NCBI RefSeq assembly: GCF_902729405.1
Contig: NZ_LR746496.1
Coordinates: forward strand, 1,178,001-1,242,000
Reading direction: 5' to 3'
Source: Acididesulfobacillus acetoxydans
GTDB taxonomy: Bacteria > Bacillota > Desulfitobacteriia > Desulfitobacteriales > Desulfitobacteriaceae
DNA: 64,000 nucleotides
Under the pieces are notes generated by a model that worked only from the letters and a program-made list of their open reading frames with translations, was not told the DNA's origin and made no database searches. How positions within the stretch are numbered: position 1 is the stretch's first letter; each line of letters begins with the position of its first letter. The translations under genes and the position numbers were made by a program. Shown in pieces: positions 42,364 to 50,775 of this stretch.

Positions 42364-43836
42364 ATGTCTCAAACAGCTCCGTTGCCGAAGGCGATCACGC
42401 CTTCTTTGGAGGAAAATCTCCTTTACCTGCACCAAATGCTGCAGGGTTGTGATGACTTTGTTTTCCGTCCTTTCCGGACCGCGGCCGACATTCCGGGTAT
42501 GCTCGTCTATTCTATTCTCTCAACCGACCAGAATTTCCTCAGTCAGACTGTCCTGCCCGCCCTTTACCGTTTAGAGATGAGGCCGGAACGGGGTTTTTTC
42601 CCTGAGGCCATCCGTGACAGGCTGCCTTTCCTGCCGGAAAAGACTTTTACCGGCTGGCCGGACGCGTTGGTTGCTCTCAGCGGCGGCAGTACGCTGATTC
42701 TTCTGGACGGGGTGGCGGAGACGTTTCCCGCGGCAACGGCGCAAGTGGAGCACCGTGGCATCGAGCGTTCCGAAACGGAACCGGTCATCCGCGGCCCCCA
42801 GGAAGCCTTCACAGAAGCTTTGAGTCCCAATTTGGCGATCATTCGCGCCCGCATGAAAAATCCCGACCTCAAGATTAACCTCCTCAAGTTGGGGGAAAAA
42901 TCCCATACCGATGTTGCCTTGGCCTACTTGGAAGGAGAGATTCAGCCCGCTCTTCTGGCGGAGATCCGTAAGCGTCTGAGTGGCATTAAGCTCCCCAGTG
43001 TGCAGGAATCCGGCTTTCTGACGGAATTCCTGGCCCGAAACAGCTACACTCCTTTTCCCTTGGTCCAGTCGACCGAACGCCCGGACAAAGTGATTGCGGC
43101 CATGCTGGAAGGACGCGGTGCGGTTTTGGTCGAGGGCAGCCCTTTTGCCTTGCTCTTACCGACGACTTTCTGGCACTTTTTTCAATCCCCGGACGATTAT
43201 TTTCAGAGCTTTTTCGTGGGCACTATTATCCGCTGGATTCGTTACCTGGCTTACATTCTTGCGGCTGCTTTGCCCGCCCTCTATTTGGCTTTCACCGTTT
43301 TTCAGCCCGACATGCTGCCTTTGCGTTTTCTTTTCTCCCTGTCCGCGGCCCGGGAAAATGTCCCCGTGCCCACGGTGGTGGAGATCCTGATCATGCTCAT
43401 CGCTTTGGATATTTTCCGGGAGGCGGCTCTGCGGCTCCCGCGCAGCATCGGGCCGGCCATCGGCATTGTCGGCGCTCTGGTCCTGGGTGAAGCCGCCGTG
43501 TCAGCCGGCATCATTTCCCCGATCATGGTCATCGTTCTCGCCTTGACTGCGATTTCCACCTTTGCCATACCCACGGAGGATTTGCGCTCCACGGTGCGCA
43601 TCTTTTCTTATGCGCTCGTCTTGTTCTCTTCTGTTCTCGGCCTTTACGGCTTTCTGCTCGGGGCCAGCGCCATTCTCCTCCATGCCTGTTCTCTGGACAG
43701 CCTGGGTGTTCCTTATTTTGCTCCGGTGGCTACCTTACATTGGAGGGAATGGCAGGACGTGTTCGTGCGGGCACCCTGGCCTGTCATTGGGAGCAAACAA
43801 CAGAAGATCAAGGCCCAGCGCCGGGGCAGGCATTGA
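42364..43836 (+). CDS. gerA: Spore germination protein, GerA-type A subunit
   Basis: A 490-residue protein: a soluble N-terminal domain of about 290 residues, then five to six membrane helices. The GerAA-family blocks are clear (LARNSYTPFPLVQSTERPDKV; VLVEGSPFALLLPTTF; PTVVEILIMLIALDIFREAALRLPR). With the B and C subunits it forms the nutrient receptor in the spore inner membrane. It opens an operon gerA-gerC-gerB-gerB, directly showing that the organism forms endospores. Confidence 0.95.
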   Translation: MSQTAPLPKAITPSLEENLLYLHQMLQGCDDFVFRPFRTAADIPGMLVYSILSTDQNFLSQTVLPALYRLEMRPERGFFPEAIRDRLPFLPEKTFTGWPDALVALSGGSTLILLDGVAETFPAATAQVEHRGIERSETEPVIRGPQEAFTEALSPNLAIIRARMKNPDLKINLLKLGEKSHTDVALAYLEGEIQPALLAEIRKRLSGIKLPSVQESGFLTEFLARNSYTPFPLVQSTERPDKVIAAMLEGRGAVLVEGSPFALLLPTTFWHFFQSPDDYFQSFFVGTIIRWIRYLAYILAAALPALYLAFTVFQPDMLPLRFLFSLSAARENVPVPTVVEILIMLIALDIFREAALRLPRSIGPAIGIVGALVLGEAAVSAGIISPIMVIVLALTAISTFAIPTEDLRSTVRIFSYALVLFSSVLGLYGFLLGASAILLHACSLDSLGVPYFAPVATLHWREWQDVFVRAPWPVIGSKQQKIKAQRRGRH

Positions 43837-43930
43837 GCGGGCGGCTCCCGGTTTTCAGGGGAATCGTTTGTGTTCCCGCCGACGACGGAGTGAACCCGGA
43901 GGGTGTCCGGGGCTCGCCCGGGAGGACGTG

Positions 43931-44090
43931 GATCTTGGGAAGGTAATCATGAAGAGGACCTTGGGAAAAGTAATCATGAAGAGGACCTTGGGAAGGTAAT
44001 CATGAAGAGGACCTTGGGAAGGTAATCATGAAGAGGACCTTGGGAAAAGTAATCGTGAAGAGGATCTTGGGAAAAGTAATCGCGGAGAGG
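43931..44090 (+). repeat. Six tandem 26-27-base repeats
   Basis: The unit GA[C/T]CTTGGGAA[GG/AAA]GTAATC plus RTGAAGAG is repeated six times without gaps. Each unit carries an AAGAGGA-like ribosome site; most also contain ATG. The array fills the gerA-gerC spacer. Spacing of 26-27 without unique spacers excludes CRISPR. Confidence 0.9.
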
Positions 44091-44106
44091 AGAAATATAC
44101 GGACTT

Positions 44107-45291
44107 ATGCGCTTTCTCAGAGGGCACCGTGTTTTACCGGTGATATTGCTGTGTGTTCTGCTGCTCATACCGGGCTGCTGGAGCGGGCACGAATTGACGG
44201 ATCAGTTGATCGTGCTCGGGGTCGGTTTGGACAAAGTGGGGGACCAAGTCCGGCTCACTATCCAGGGGATCCGGCCGGAAGCGGCCATCTCGACCGCGTC
44301 CTCCCCAAGTGGGTCAGGAGGGAGTGAGCAGCCTCCTTTTTCTCTTGTTGCGGCTAAGGGGGATTCTGTGCAAGAGGCCCTGCAGAAGATCACGCGACGG
44401 GTTCCCCGTTTTATTTACGGCGGGCACAATCAGGTTTTCTTTATCGGAGAAAGCCTGGCCCGGGAGGGTATCATGCCGTACCTGGACCTTTTCGCCCGCA
44501 GCCAATGGAGTCAGGAAGCCGCTTGGGTCGTTATTGCCAGGGGCGGGACGGGGCAGGAACTGCTGACCACCACGAACCTTGTCGCCAAGTATCCTTCCAT
44601 GGGTTTAGCGGAGACGGTGCGCGCCCATCAAGTGGACATCCCCACGCTCTTTCAGTTTCTGCTGCATTACCATGAGGACAGCGGTGCGCAAATCCTGGTG
44701 AGTGCGGCCGCCGTGAAGAATCAGACGGCGCCTCCCGGTTACCAAATGGAGCAGCTGAGATTGCAGCCGAACGCGATTTTTCAGGGGGATAAGCTCAAGG
44801 GTTACCTTGATGACTCCGACGGCGAAGCCTACGCTTGGTTGAAATACGGTTTTCAGGGGACGCGTTTTTCTTTTCCCGTCAGCGCTCTCCCCGGTGCTCC
44901 CGTGCTGGGCGTCAGCCTTAGCAGCGCCCCGGCGGAATTCCGTATTCTCTCAACTCCGGATCTGGGCGTCGGGGTCGAGGTGAATTGCAATTTCAGCGTG
45001 ACGGAGGATATTCCTTCACCCTTGAATAGCCCGGCGGCTATCCGGGCCTTGGAAAACAGACTGGATCAAACTTTGAGTCAACGTTTCAGCCTGCTTTTTG
45101 CCCATCTGCAGGCAGATCAAGCGGACGTCTTCAACTTGGCCGAAAAGGTACACGCTTACCACTTAGCGCTTTGGGAGAAAGACAAAGGCCGCTGGCCGGA
45201 GGTTTACGCCCAGTTACCGGTTGAAATCACGGTCAACTGCCATTTCCGCCATTCCGGCGTGATGAGCAAATACCCCGGCTTCAAGGAGTGA
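44107..45291 (+). CDS. gerC: Ger(x)C-family germination lipoprotein
   Basis: A 394-residue lipoprotein: signal with lipobox LLIPGC, followed by the typical WSGHELTDQLIVLGVGLDKV start of mature GerC. The family block RRVPRFIYGGHNQVFFIGE is present. It sits on the outer face of the spore inner membrane as part of the receptor. The gene order A-C-B differs from the common A-B-C of Bacillus. Ribosome site GGAGAGGAG lies within the last repeat unit. Confidence 0.93.
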   Translation: MRFLRGHRVLPVILLCVLLLIPGCWSGHELTDQLIVLGVGLDKVGDQVRLTIQGIRPEAAISTASSPSGSGGSEQPPFSLVAAKGDSVQEALQKITRRVPRFIYGGHNQVFFIGESLAREGIMPYLDLFARSQWSQEAAWVVIARGGTGQELLTTTNLVAKYPSMGLAETVRAHQVDIPTLFQFLLHYHEDSGAQILVSAAAVKNQTAPPGYQMEQLRLQPNAIFQGDKLKGYLDDSDGEAYAWLKYGFQGTRFSFPVSALPGAPVLGVSLSSAPAEFRILSTPDLGVGVEVNCNFSVTEDIPSPLNSPAAIRALENRLDQTLSQRFSLLFAHLQADQADVFNLAEKVHAYHLALWEKDKGRWPEVYAQLPVEITVNCHFRHSGVMSKYPGFKE

Positions 45292-45295
45292 GTGC

Positions 45296-46396
45296 ATGCA
45301 ACCCGGAAAACTGTCCAAACGTCAGGTGATGGGGCTGCTCCTTCCCTTTGTTTTGAGCACGGACGTGCTTATGATTCCGGGAGCCCCCTTAGAACTGGCC
45401 CGCAGGGGAGCTTGGCTGTCCTCTCTGCTGGCGACTTTCCTGGGAGTCGGTCTCACTTTTTTCATTGTTAAACTCGTCTCCTGGCAGCCCCGCCTCCGGG
45501 TTACCGAACGCTTCCGGCGTCTTCTCGGCAGGGGTCCGGGTACGATTACCGGTTTGGTCTTCACCCTCTTTATCTTTTTCAGCTATATTCTGGTCATCCG
45601 GGAGGGCAGCGAACTGGTCAGAATCTCTTTTCTGCCCGACACCCCACTGGATGTGATCACGGCGGGCTTGACTCTTGTTTCCATGTATGGGGCTTTGCTC
45701 GGCATGGAAGCTGTTTCCCGTTTCAATATCCTGGTCTTTCCTTTTTTTCTGCTTTCCTTTATTCTTCTTTTCCTGGCCGCTCTGTCTCATCCCGAGTGGA
45801 CAAATTTGTGGCACCCTTTGCAATCCGGAATAGGCTGCGTTATCGCGGGAGCCTTTGCCCCTTTATCCTGGCTGGGCGAACTTGTGGTCATTGTCTTCCT
45901 CATCCCGGATCTTAGTCCCGGGGAGCAGGGAACGCCGTTTTTTCTCTTTTTTGTCACTCTTGGCGCGGGGTGTTTGATGACCCTGAACATTGTCACCATC
46001 CAGATTTCCTTAGGTTGGGGCCTTGGCCAGTTCTATACATTTCCCATCCTGCAGGTGGGGCGTTCCCTCTTTTCCCGGGAGAGTCTGAGGGGGCTTGATG
46101 TCCTGATCATGACGCTCTGGGTGATGGGGGTGGCTACCAAACTTTCCTTTCTCCTCTACTACGGGTTGCATGAGATCTGCCACATATTTCGGGTTAGAAA
46201 CATGAAAAGCCTGATTTTGCCGGGGGGTCTTCTCTTTCAGGTCTTGAGCCTAACCTCTATGGACAGTGTTAAAGAACTGGAGTATGTCACACGCTACCTG
46301 GCCCCTTTCTTGGCTCTGGGAACCTATGAGGGCATTATCCCCATTCTCCTCTTCCCGCTTATTCTTCGCTACTTGAAAAAAGAAGGAGGGGTCTGA
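45296..46396 (+). CDS. gerB: Spore germination permease, GerB-type, copy 1
   Basis: A 366-residue membrane protein with ten helices of the GerAB/endospore germination permease family (APC superfamily). The start KLSKRQVMGLLLPFVLSTDVL and block YILVIREGSELVRISFLPDTPLDVI are typical. It would bind the germinant amino acid or sugar. Starts four bases after gerC and ends one base before the next gerB, so the genes are tightly coupled. Confidence 0.93.
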   Translation: MQPGKLSKRQVMGLLLPFVLSTDVLMIPGAPLELARRGAWLSSLLATFLGVGLTFFIVKLVSWQPRLRVTERFRRLLGRGPGTITGLVFTLFIFFSYILVIREGSELVRISFLPDTPLDVITAGLTLVSMYGALLGMEAVSRFNILVFPFFLLSFILLFLAALSHPEWTNLWHPLQSGIGCVIAGAFAPLSWLGELVVIVFLIPDLSPGEQGTPFFLFFVTLGAGCLMTLNIVTIQISLGWGLGQFYTFPILQVGRSLFSRESLRGLDVLIMTLWVMGVATKLSFLLYYGLHEICHIFRVRNMKSLILPGGLLFQVLSLTSMDSVKELEYVTRYLAPFLALGTYEGIIPILLFPLILRYLKKEGGV

Positions 46397-46397
46397 G

Positions 46398-47525
46398 GTG
46401 GAATCGGGCAGAATCTCAGAGCGCCAGCTGGTGGGGCTCATCGTCGTGAGCGTGCTGGCCACCGGTTTGATCTATGTCCCCTCCAGCCTTTTGGCCAATT
46501 CGGGTCGGGACGCTTATCTGGTCCTTCCGCTCAGTGCTGTTCTCGGCCTGCCGGCCGTCTGGCTGATCGGAAGCCTTTGCCAACGCTGCCCCCGGGCCGG
46601 AGCTCTGGCGCTTTTTACCGACCTTTTGGGCAAACCGCTGGGCACAGGGGTGGCCCTCGCCTATGTGGGGTTTTTCTTCATTACGGTGCTGACGATTGTC
46701 GATCCGGGCGGGGCGATGATCCGCACCGCTTTTATGCCGGATACGCCTATGCTGCTTTTGGTTTTTCTCTTGACGGCCCTGGCCGGGTATGGGGTTTATC
46801 TGGGTTTGGAGACCCTGGCCCGTTTCAATGCCTTTGTCATGCCTCCCATGTTTTTGACCTTCGTCGTGCTGGCTTTGGCCAACTATAATCATTTCAACTT
46901 TGACCACCTCTTGCCGCCCTTGGAGCATGGGCTGGACCCCGTTTGGACGGGTGTGGTCGATCCGGTCGGCTGGTTTACCCAAATCATCCTGGTCCTGTTC
47001 TTCATCCCGGAAGTCCGCCACATTAACCGTCGAACACTCCTCTCAACGGTTATCATCAATACCTTGGCTTTCGAGTTTCTCATTCTGATCATTCTCGCGA
47101 CCATGGGGGCCAAGTTGCCGTCCTTTTATGAGTTTCCGACCCTCGAACTGGCCCGTATCGCCACTTTTGGCGGCAGTGTGCGCGGGTATGACGCCCTGAT
47201 CATGACGGTCTGGGTCACGGCGGTCAGTCTCAAGGTCGCTTTATGGCTCTACGCCGGTCTGGTGCTTTTGGGAGATATTTTTCGCCTGCAGAACCGAGGC
47301 TCCTTGCTGCCGCCGCTCATCGTCCTCATCAGCATTACGGCTTACGCCGGGGTGGATAACATTTGGCAAATGAGCCACTACGGCCGCTCCATTTGGCCGC
47401 ATTTCGCCCTGCCGACTTTCGAAGTGGGGATACCCTTTCTGCTCTATGTCATTTCCCTATGCAAAAGGCGGCGCCGTGCCTCCGGAAGGGGTGGAGGTTC
47501 TGCGGGCCGGCAGCGGGGGTCGTGA
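46398..47525 (+). CDS. gerB: Spore germination permease, GerB-type, copy 2
   Basis: A 375-residue paralog of the preceding gene (GRISERQLVGLIVVSVLATGLIYVPS; ITVLTIVDPGGAMIRTAFMPDTPM). Same ten-helix plan; the C terminus is Arg/Gly-rich. GTG start behind AAGGAGG. Two B subunits in one operon mean the receptor may exist in two germinant specificities sharing the same A and C subunits. Confidence 0.93.
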   Translation: MESGRISERQLVGLIVVSVLATGLIYVPSSLLANSGRDAYLVLPLSAVLGLPAVWLIGSLCQRCPRAGALALFTDLLGKPLGTGVALAYVGFFFITVLTIVDPGGAMIRTAFMPDTPMLLLVFLLTALAGYGVYLGLETLARFNAFVMPPMFLTFVVLALANYNHFNFDHLLPPLEHGLDPVWTGVVDPVGWFTQIILVLFFIPEVRHINRRTLLSTVIINTLAFEFLILIILATMGAKLPSFYEFPTLELARIATFGGSVRGYDALIMTVWVTAVSLKVALWLYAGLVLLGDIFRLQNRGSLLPPLIVLISITAYAGVDNIWQMSHYGRSIWPHFALPTFEVGIPFLLYVISLCKRRRRASGRGGGSAGRQRGS

Positions 47526-47680
47526 TTACAGTTCAGATGCGGCAGGTCCGGGGTGCCCGGAAGCCCGCGGGAGCGTGTGTGCGTAAAAAGGAGTGTGCGG
47601 GCCGTTGCTTTGGGATAACTTAGGAGCGTACGAAGCCGGGGAGAGGGCGCGCAGAGGCGCAGCGGGCGGACTGCCAAGCA

Positions 47681-47776
47681 GAAAAGGAAGGAATGCAGCG
47701 GGTGAAGGCACAGGACAAGGCTAAAGAAGCCCAGAAAATCTTGGTGGAAAAGGAAGGAATGCAGCGGGTGAAGGCA
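47681..47776 (+). repeat. Two identical 30-base direct repeats, period 66
   Basis: GAAAAGGAAGGAATGCAGCG followed by GGTGAAGGCA occurs at 47681-47710 and 47747-47776 without a mismatch. They lie in a 406-base gene-free spacer (47526-47931) between gerB and a small membrane protein gene. Confidence 0.9.
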
Positions 47777-47931
47777 AACGTGCCGCCGGGGAAAGCTTGG
47801 CTGCCGCACCCGTATAGTTTGAAGCAGAGACTTGGAACGGACACGGGCCCAAGCCCGACCGGTGAGACCGGGGGCACTGCCCGGCGGGAGAGGGGAGCGC
47901 GGGGACGAGCGAAAGGAGGTCTGGGTTAGGA

Positions 47932-48168
47932 ATGGCGGTCGCAGCGGTTTTGGTTGGATTTGCTTTAATGGCGCTGATCCAGGTGCCGCCCATGTGGCGC
48001 AAGAGGTGGTGGCGTGATCTTGGGGTGTACGGTTTTATTTTTCTCTGGGCCCTGTTCACGGCCCTCTCCTACGCTCTCAATTGGCCGATTTTCAGCCCGG
48101 TCAAAACTCTGATTCTGGTCATGAACGGAATTTATCATTTTCTGGGCTATCAGGTGCCTCCCCGTTAA
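47932..48168 (+). CDS. Small two-helix membrane protein
   Basis: A 78-residue protein with two hydrophobic segments joined by a basic loop (WRKRWWRD), Pro-rich at the end. ATG 47932 has AAAGGAGG upstream, a strong sign that this short frame is real. Similar small proteins are encoded behind ger operons, so it may be a germination accessory (GerD-unrelated). Family not recognised. Confidence 0.6.
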   Translation: MAVAAVLVGFALMALIQVPPMWRKRWWRDLGVYGFIFLWALFTALSYALNWPIFSPVKTLILVMNGIYHFLGYQVPPR

Positions 48169-48449
48169 GGCAAGGGAACAAAAGCAACCCGGGTGTCTGA
48201 GAAGGCAGGGTAGTGCGGCAGGGTCGTGGCCGGGGAAACGTGCGTCCGGGAGGGTGCGAAGGAGAAGGGTGTTGAGAAAAAGAGCCTCATGGCCGCGGGA
48301 GCAGCCGAGCGGAAGGCGGGCACGAAGGAGATTGGGCGGAGGCCGAGTCCGGAAGGGACCGGGGGCCGGGGAGGGGGCCGGGTACGGTAGGGAGCGGGGA
48401 GGTGGAGCGGGATCTTTCCGACCTCAGCGTGTGCCGGGATTAGGCTTGG

Positions 48450-48478
48450 TTGAGAAAGGTGTCCCGGTATATTACAAT
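48450..48478 (+). promoter_or_regulatory. Probable asnS promoter
   Basis: TTGAGA (48450-48455), a 17-base spacer and TACAAT (48473-48478). The rest of the 48169-48562 spacer is GC-rich and holds no gene. No T-box signature (AGGGTGG-type) is seen. Confidence 0.5.
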
Positions 48479-48562
48479 AGGTCTGGGTTCACAGGTCTTG
48501 GTTTACCGCCACCGGTGGAGCGGTGTCTGTCTGCCGAAGAAAGAAGAAAAGGAGTCATTTGT

Positions 48563-49954
48563 ATGGAAAAGGTTGATATCAAAGAAATCTTTCGCCACGC
48601 CCCCGCTTATTTAGGGCAGCCTGTGCAAGTCAACGGCTGGGTACGGACAATTCGGACTTCAAAGGCTTTCGGTTTCATAGAACTGAATGACGGGACGTTT
48701 TTTGCCAATCTTCAGGTAGTCTTTGGCGAAGAGCTAGCCAACTTTGCTCAAGTTGCCAAGATCTCGCTGAGCTCACCTATCACCGTGGAAGGGCAGCTGG
48801 TTGAGTCGCCCGGGGCCAAACAGCCGTTTGAGCTCAAGGCGGAGAAGATTGAAATAATCAGCTTCTGTTCGCCGGAATATCCCTTGCAGAAGAAAAGGCA
48901 CACGTTTGAATATCTGCGGACGATTGCCCACCTGCGCCCGCGGACCAATACCTTTGCCGCCGTATTCAGGGTCAGATCAGTCATCGCCTATGCTATCCAC
49001 AAGTTTTTTCAAGAAAGAGGCTTTGTCTATGTCCATACCCCGATTATTACCGGAAGTGACGCTGAAGGCGCGGGGGAGATGTTCAGGGTTACCACCCTGG
49101 ACTTAAATCAGCTTCCGCGGGATGAGTCGGGCCGGGTCGACTTCCGCGCAGACTTTTTCGGCAAGGAGACTAACCTGACGGTCAGCGGACAACTGGAAGT
49201 GGAGAGCTATTGCCTGGCGTTTAACAAAGTCTATACATTCGGGCCCACTTTCCGGGCGGAAAATTCCAATACGGCCCGGCATGCGGCCGAATTCTGGATG
49301 ATTGAACCAGAGATCGCTTTTGCCGATCTCGCGGACAATATGAAACTGGCTGAAGAGATGCTGAAATTTATCATTAACTATGTTATGGAGAACGCGCCGG
49401 AGGAAATGGCTTTTTTCAATCAGTTTGTGGACAAAGACCTCTTTGCCAGGCTGGAAAATGTGGTCAAGTCCGACTTCGGCCACCTCACTTATAGCGAAGC
49501 CATCGAGATCTTGCGGAAATCGGGGAACAAGTTTGAGTATCCCATAGAGTGGGGGCGCGATCTGCAGACTGAACACGAAAGATATTTGACCGAGCAAGTG
49601 TTCAAAAAGCCTCTCTTCGTCACGGATTACCCCGCTGCGATAAAGGCTTTCTACATGAGGCTGAATGACGACCGGCAAACAGTGGCGGCGATGGATCTGC
49701 TGGTGCCGGGGATTGGGGAAATCATCGGGGGCAGCCAAAGGGAAGAAAGGCTCGATGTCCTGGAACAGAGGATGGCGGAACTGGGGCTTAAGCAAGAGGA
49801 TTATGGCTGGTATCTTGACTTACGCCGGTACGGCGGGACGAAGCATGCCGGGTATGGTCTGGGCTTTGAGCGGGTCATCATGTACTTAACCGGCATGTCG
49901 AACATTCGCGATGTCATCTCATTCCCGAGGACGGTTAAGTCGGCCGAGTTTTAA
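48563..49954 (+). CDS. asnS: Asparaginyl-tRNA synthetase
   Basis: A 463-residue class IIb synthetase: an N-terminal OB-fold anticodon-binding domain ([23 protein letters not shown]), then the catalytic core with motif 2 ([27 protein letters not shown]) and motif 3 ([15 protein letters not shown]). The NSNT-x-RHAAEFW phrase distinguishes AsnRS from AspRS. It attaches asparagine to tRNA-Asn in the cytoplasm. ATG 48563 has AAAAGGAG at eight bases; the open frame runs upstream to 48254 but is not coding. A housekeeping gene in an accessory-rich stretch. Confidence 0.97.
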   Translation: MEKVDIKEIFRHAPAYLGQPVQVNGWVRTIRTSKAFGFIELNDGTFFANLQVVFGEELANFAQVAKISLSSPITVEGQLVESPGAKQPFELKAEKIEIISFCSPEYPLQKKRHTFEYLRTIAHLRPRTNTFAAVFRVRSVIAYAIHKFFQERGFVYVHTPIITGSDAEGAGEMFRVTTLDLNQLPRDESGRVDFRADFFGKETNLTVSGQLEVESYCLAFNKVYTFGPTFRAENSNTARHAAEFWMIEPEIAFADLADNMKLAEEMLKFIINYVMENAPEEMAFFNQFVDKDLFARLENVVKSDFGHLTYSEAIEILRKSGNKFEYPIEWGRDLQTEHERYLTEQVFKKPLFVTDYPAAIKAFYMRLNDDRQTVAAMDLLVPGIGEIIGGSQREERLDVLEQRMAELGLKQEDYGWYLDLRRYGGTKHAGYGLGFERVIMYLTGMSNIRDVISFPRTVKSAEF

Positions 49955-50071
49955 GGCTGAGGCAGCGCGGGCGGCCGTTTGCCGGGGGGAGACAGCCCGG
50001 CGGGCTAAACCTGGGCCAGCCAAAGGATCAATGATTTTTTCAGGCATGCGTCATTGAAGGTAAAAGAAGAG

Positions 50072-50098
50072 TTGACAAGTAGCCTAGGGGGGTATACT
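50072..50098 (+). promoter_or_regulatory. csoR-copA promoter with CsoR-type operator
   Basis: TTGACA (50072-50077) and TATACT (50093-50098). The 15-base spacer contains TAGCCTAGGGGGGTATA, matching the GC-rich dyad (TACCC...GGGTA-like) bound by CsoR repressors. Overlap of operator and promoter fits copper-relieved repression. Confidence 0.7.
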
Positions 50099-50124
50099 AT
50101 AAACAGCAAAGGTGGTGAACAAAC

Positions 50125-50457
50125 TTGGATGAGCCGGAGGGTTCCTGCCCGGTCTGCCATGAGGGCGAAGGGGACGGTGAACGCAGGAGTCACCATGATG
50201 AGAGGACGATCCGGGAACTGGTGAATCGCATGAACCGGATCGAGGGCCAGGTGCGCGGAATCAGGGGTATGATTGAGCGGCACGTCTACTGTGATGATGT
50301 TCTTAATCAAATTGCCTCGGCCCAGGCGGCTTTGCACGGGGTTGCCAAATTACTGCTGGAAAAGCACATGAAGTCTTGTGTTAAGGAACAACTGCGCTCC
50401 GGTGATGACGAGGTCGTGGATGAGGTCTTGAAGACGATATTCAGGCTTATAAAGTAG
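50125..50457 (+). CDS. csoR: CsoR copper-sensing repressor
   Basis: A 110-residue helical protein. The copper ligands Cys56, His81 and Cys85 keep the exact CsoR spacing (25 and 4), unlike the protein at 9392. An N-terminal extension SCPVCHEGEGDGERRSHH adds possible metal ligands. Start TTG 50125 has AAAGGTGG upstream; ATG is not available in frame. It precedes copA-copZ in the same direction with an operator upstream, so copper should induce the whole unit. Confidence 0.92.
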   Translation: MDEPEGSCPVCHEGEGDGERRSHHDERTIRELVNRMNRIEGQVRGIRGMIERHVYCDDVLNQIASAQAALHGVAKLLLEKHMKSCVKEQLRSGDDEVVDEVLKTIFRLIK

Positions 50458-50775
50458 ACAAGCTGAAAGACGCGGGAAAGGGTTGAGACATACGGGGAGA
50501 GAAGGTTGAGAAGCGGGGGAAGGGTTGAGACAGGCAAGAAGAGAAGGTTCAGAGAAGAGCAGGGAGAAAGGCGTAAAGAAGGGGTAATGTGGCAAGAAGA
50601 AAGCGCTTATGAAAAGAGAAAAGCTTAAGAGAAATGGAGACAAGCACTAGCTAGGAGAAATAGAGAAAAGCATTAGGAGAAACAGAGAAAAGCGTCAAGA
50701 AATCAAGATAAAGTTTTGGGGTATGATAAAGAAAACATTGAGGAAGGACCTGGAAGGATTAAGGAGGTGAGGAGC
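50458..50775 (+). repeat. Purine-rich spacer with degenerate repeats
   Basis: GGAAGGGTTGAGACA is present twice (about 50477 and 50519), and AGAGAAAAGC-like words recur several times to 50695. The strand is almost all purine. No open frame is convincing. It separates csoR from copA. Confidence 0.6.

Noticed and set aside
43931-44090. CRISPR array
   Set aside because: Units are contiguous, with no unique spacers, and there are no cas genes.
48169-48562. T-box riboswitch upstream of asnS
   Set aside because: The conserved T-box sequence and an antiterminator/terminator pair are not visible; only an ordinary promoter is seen.
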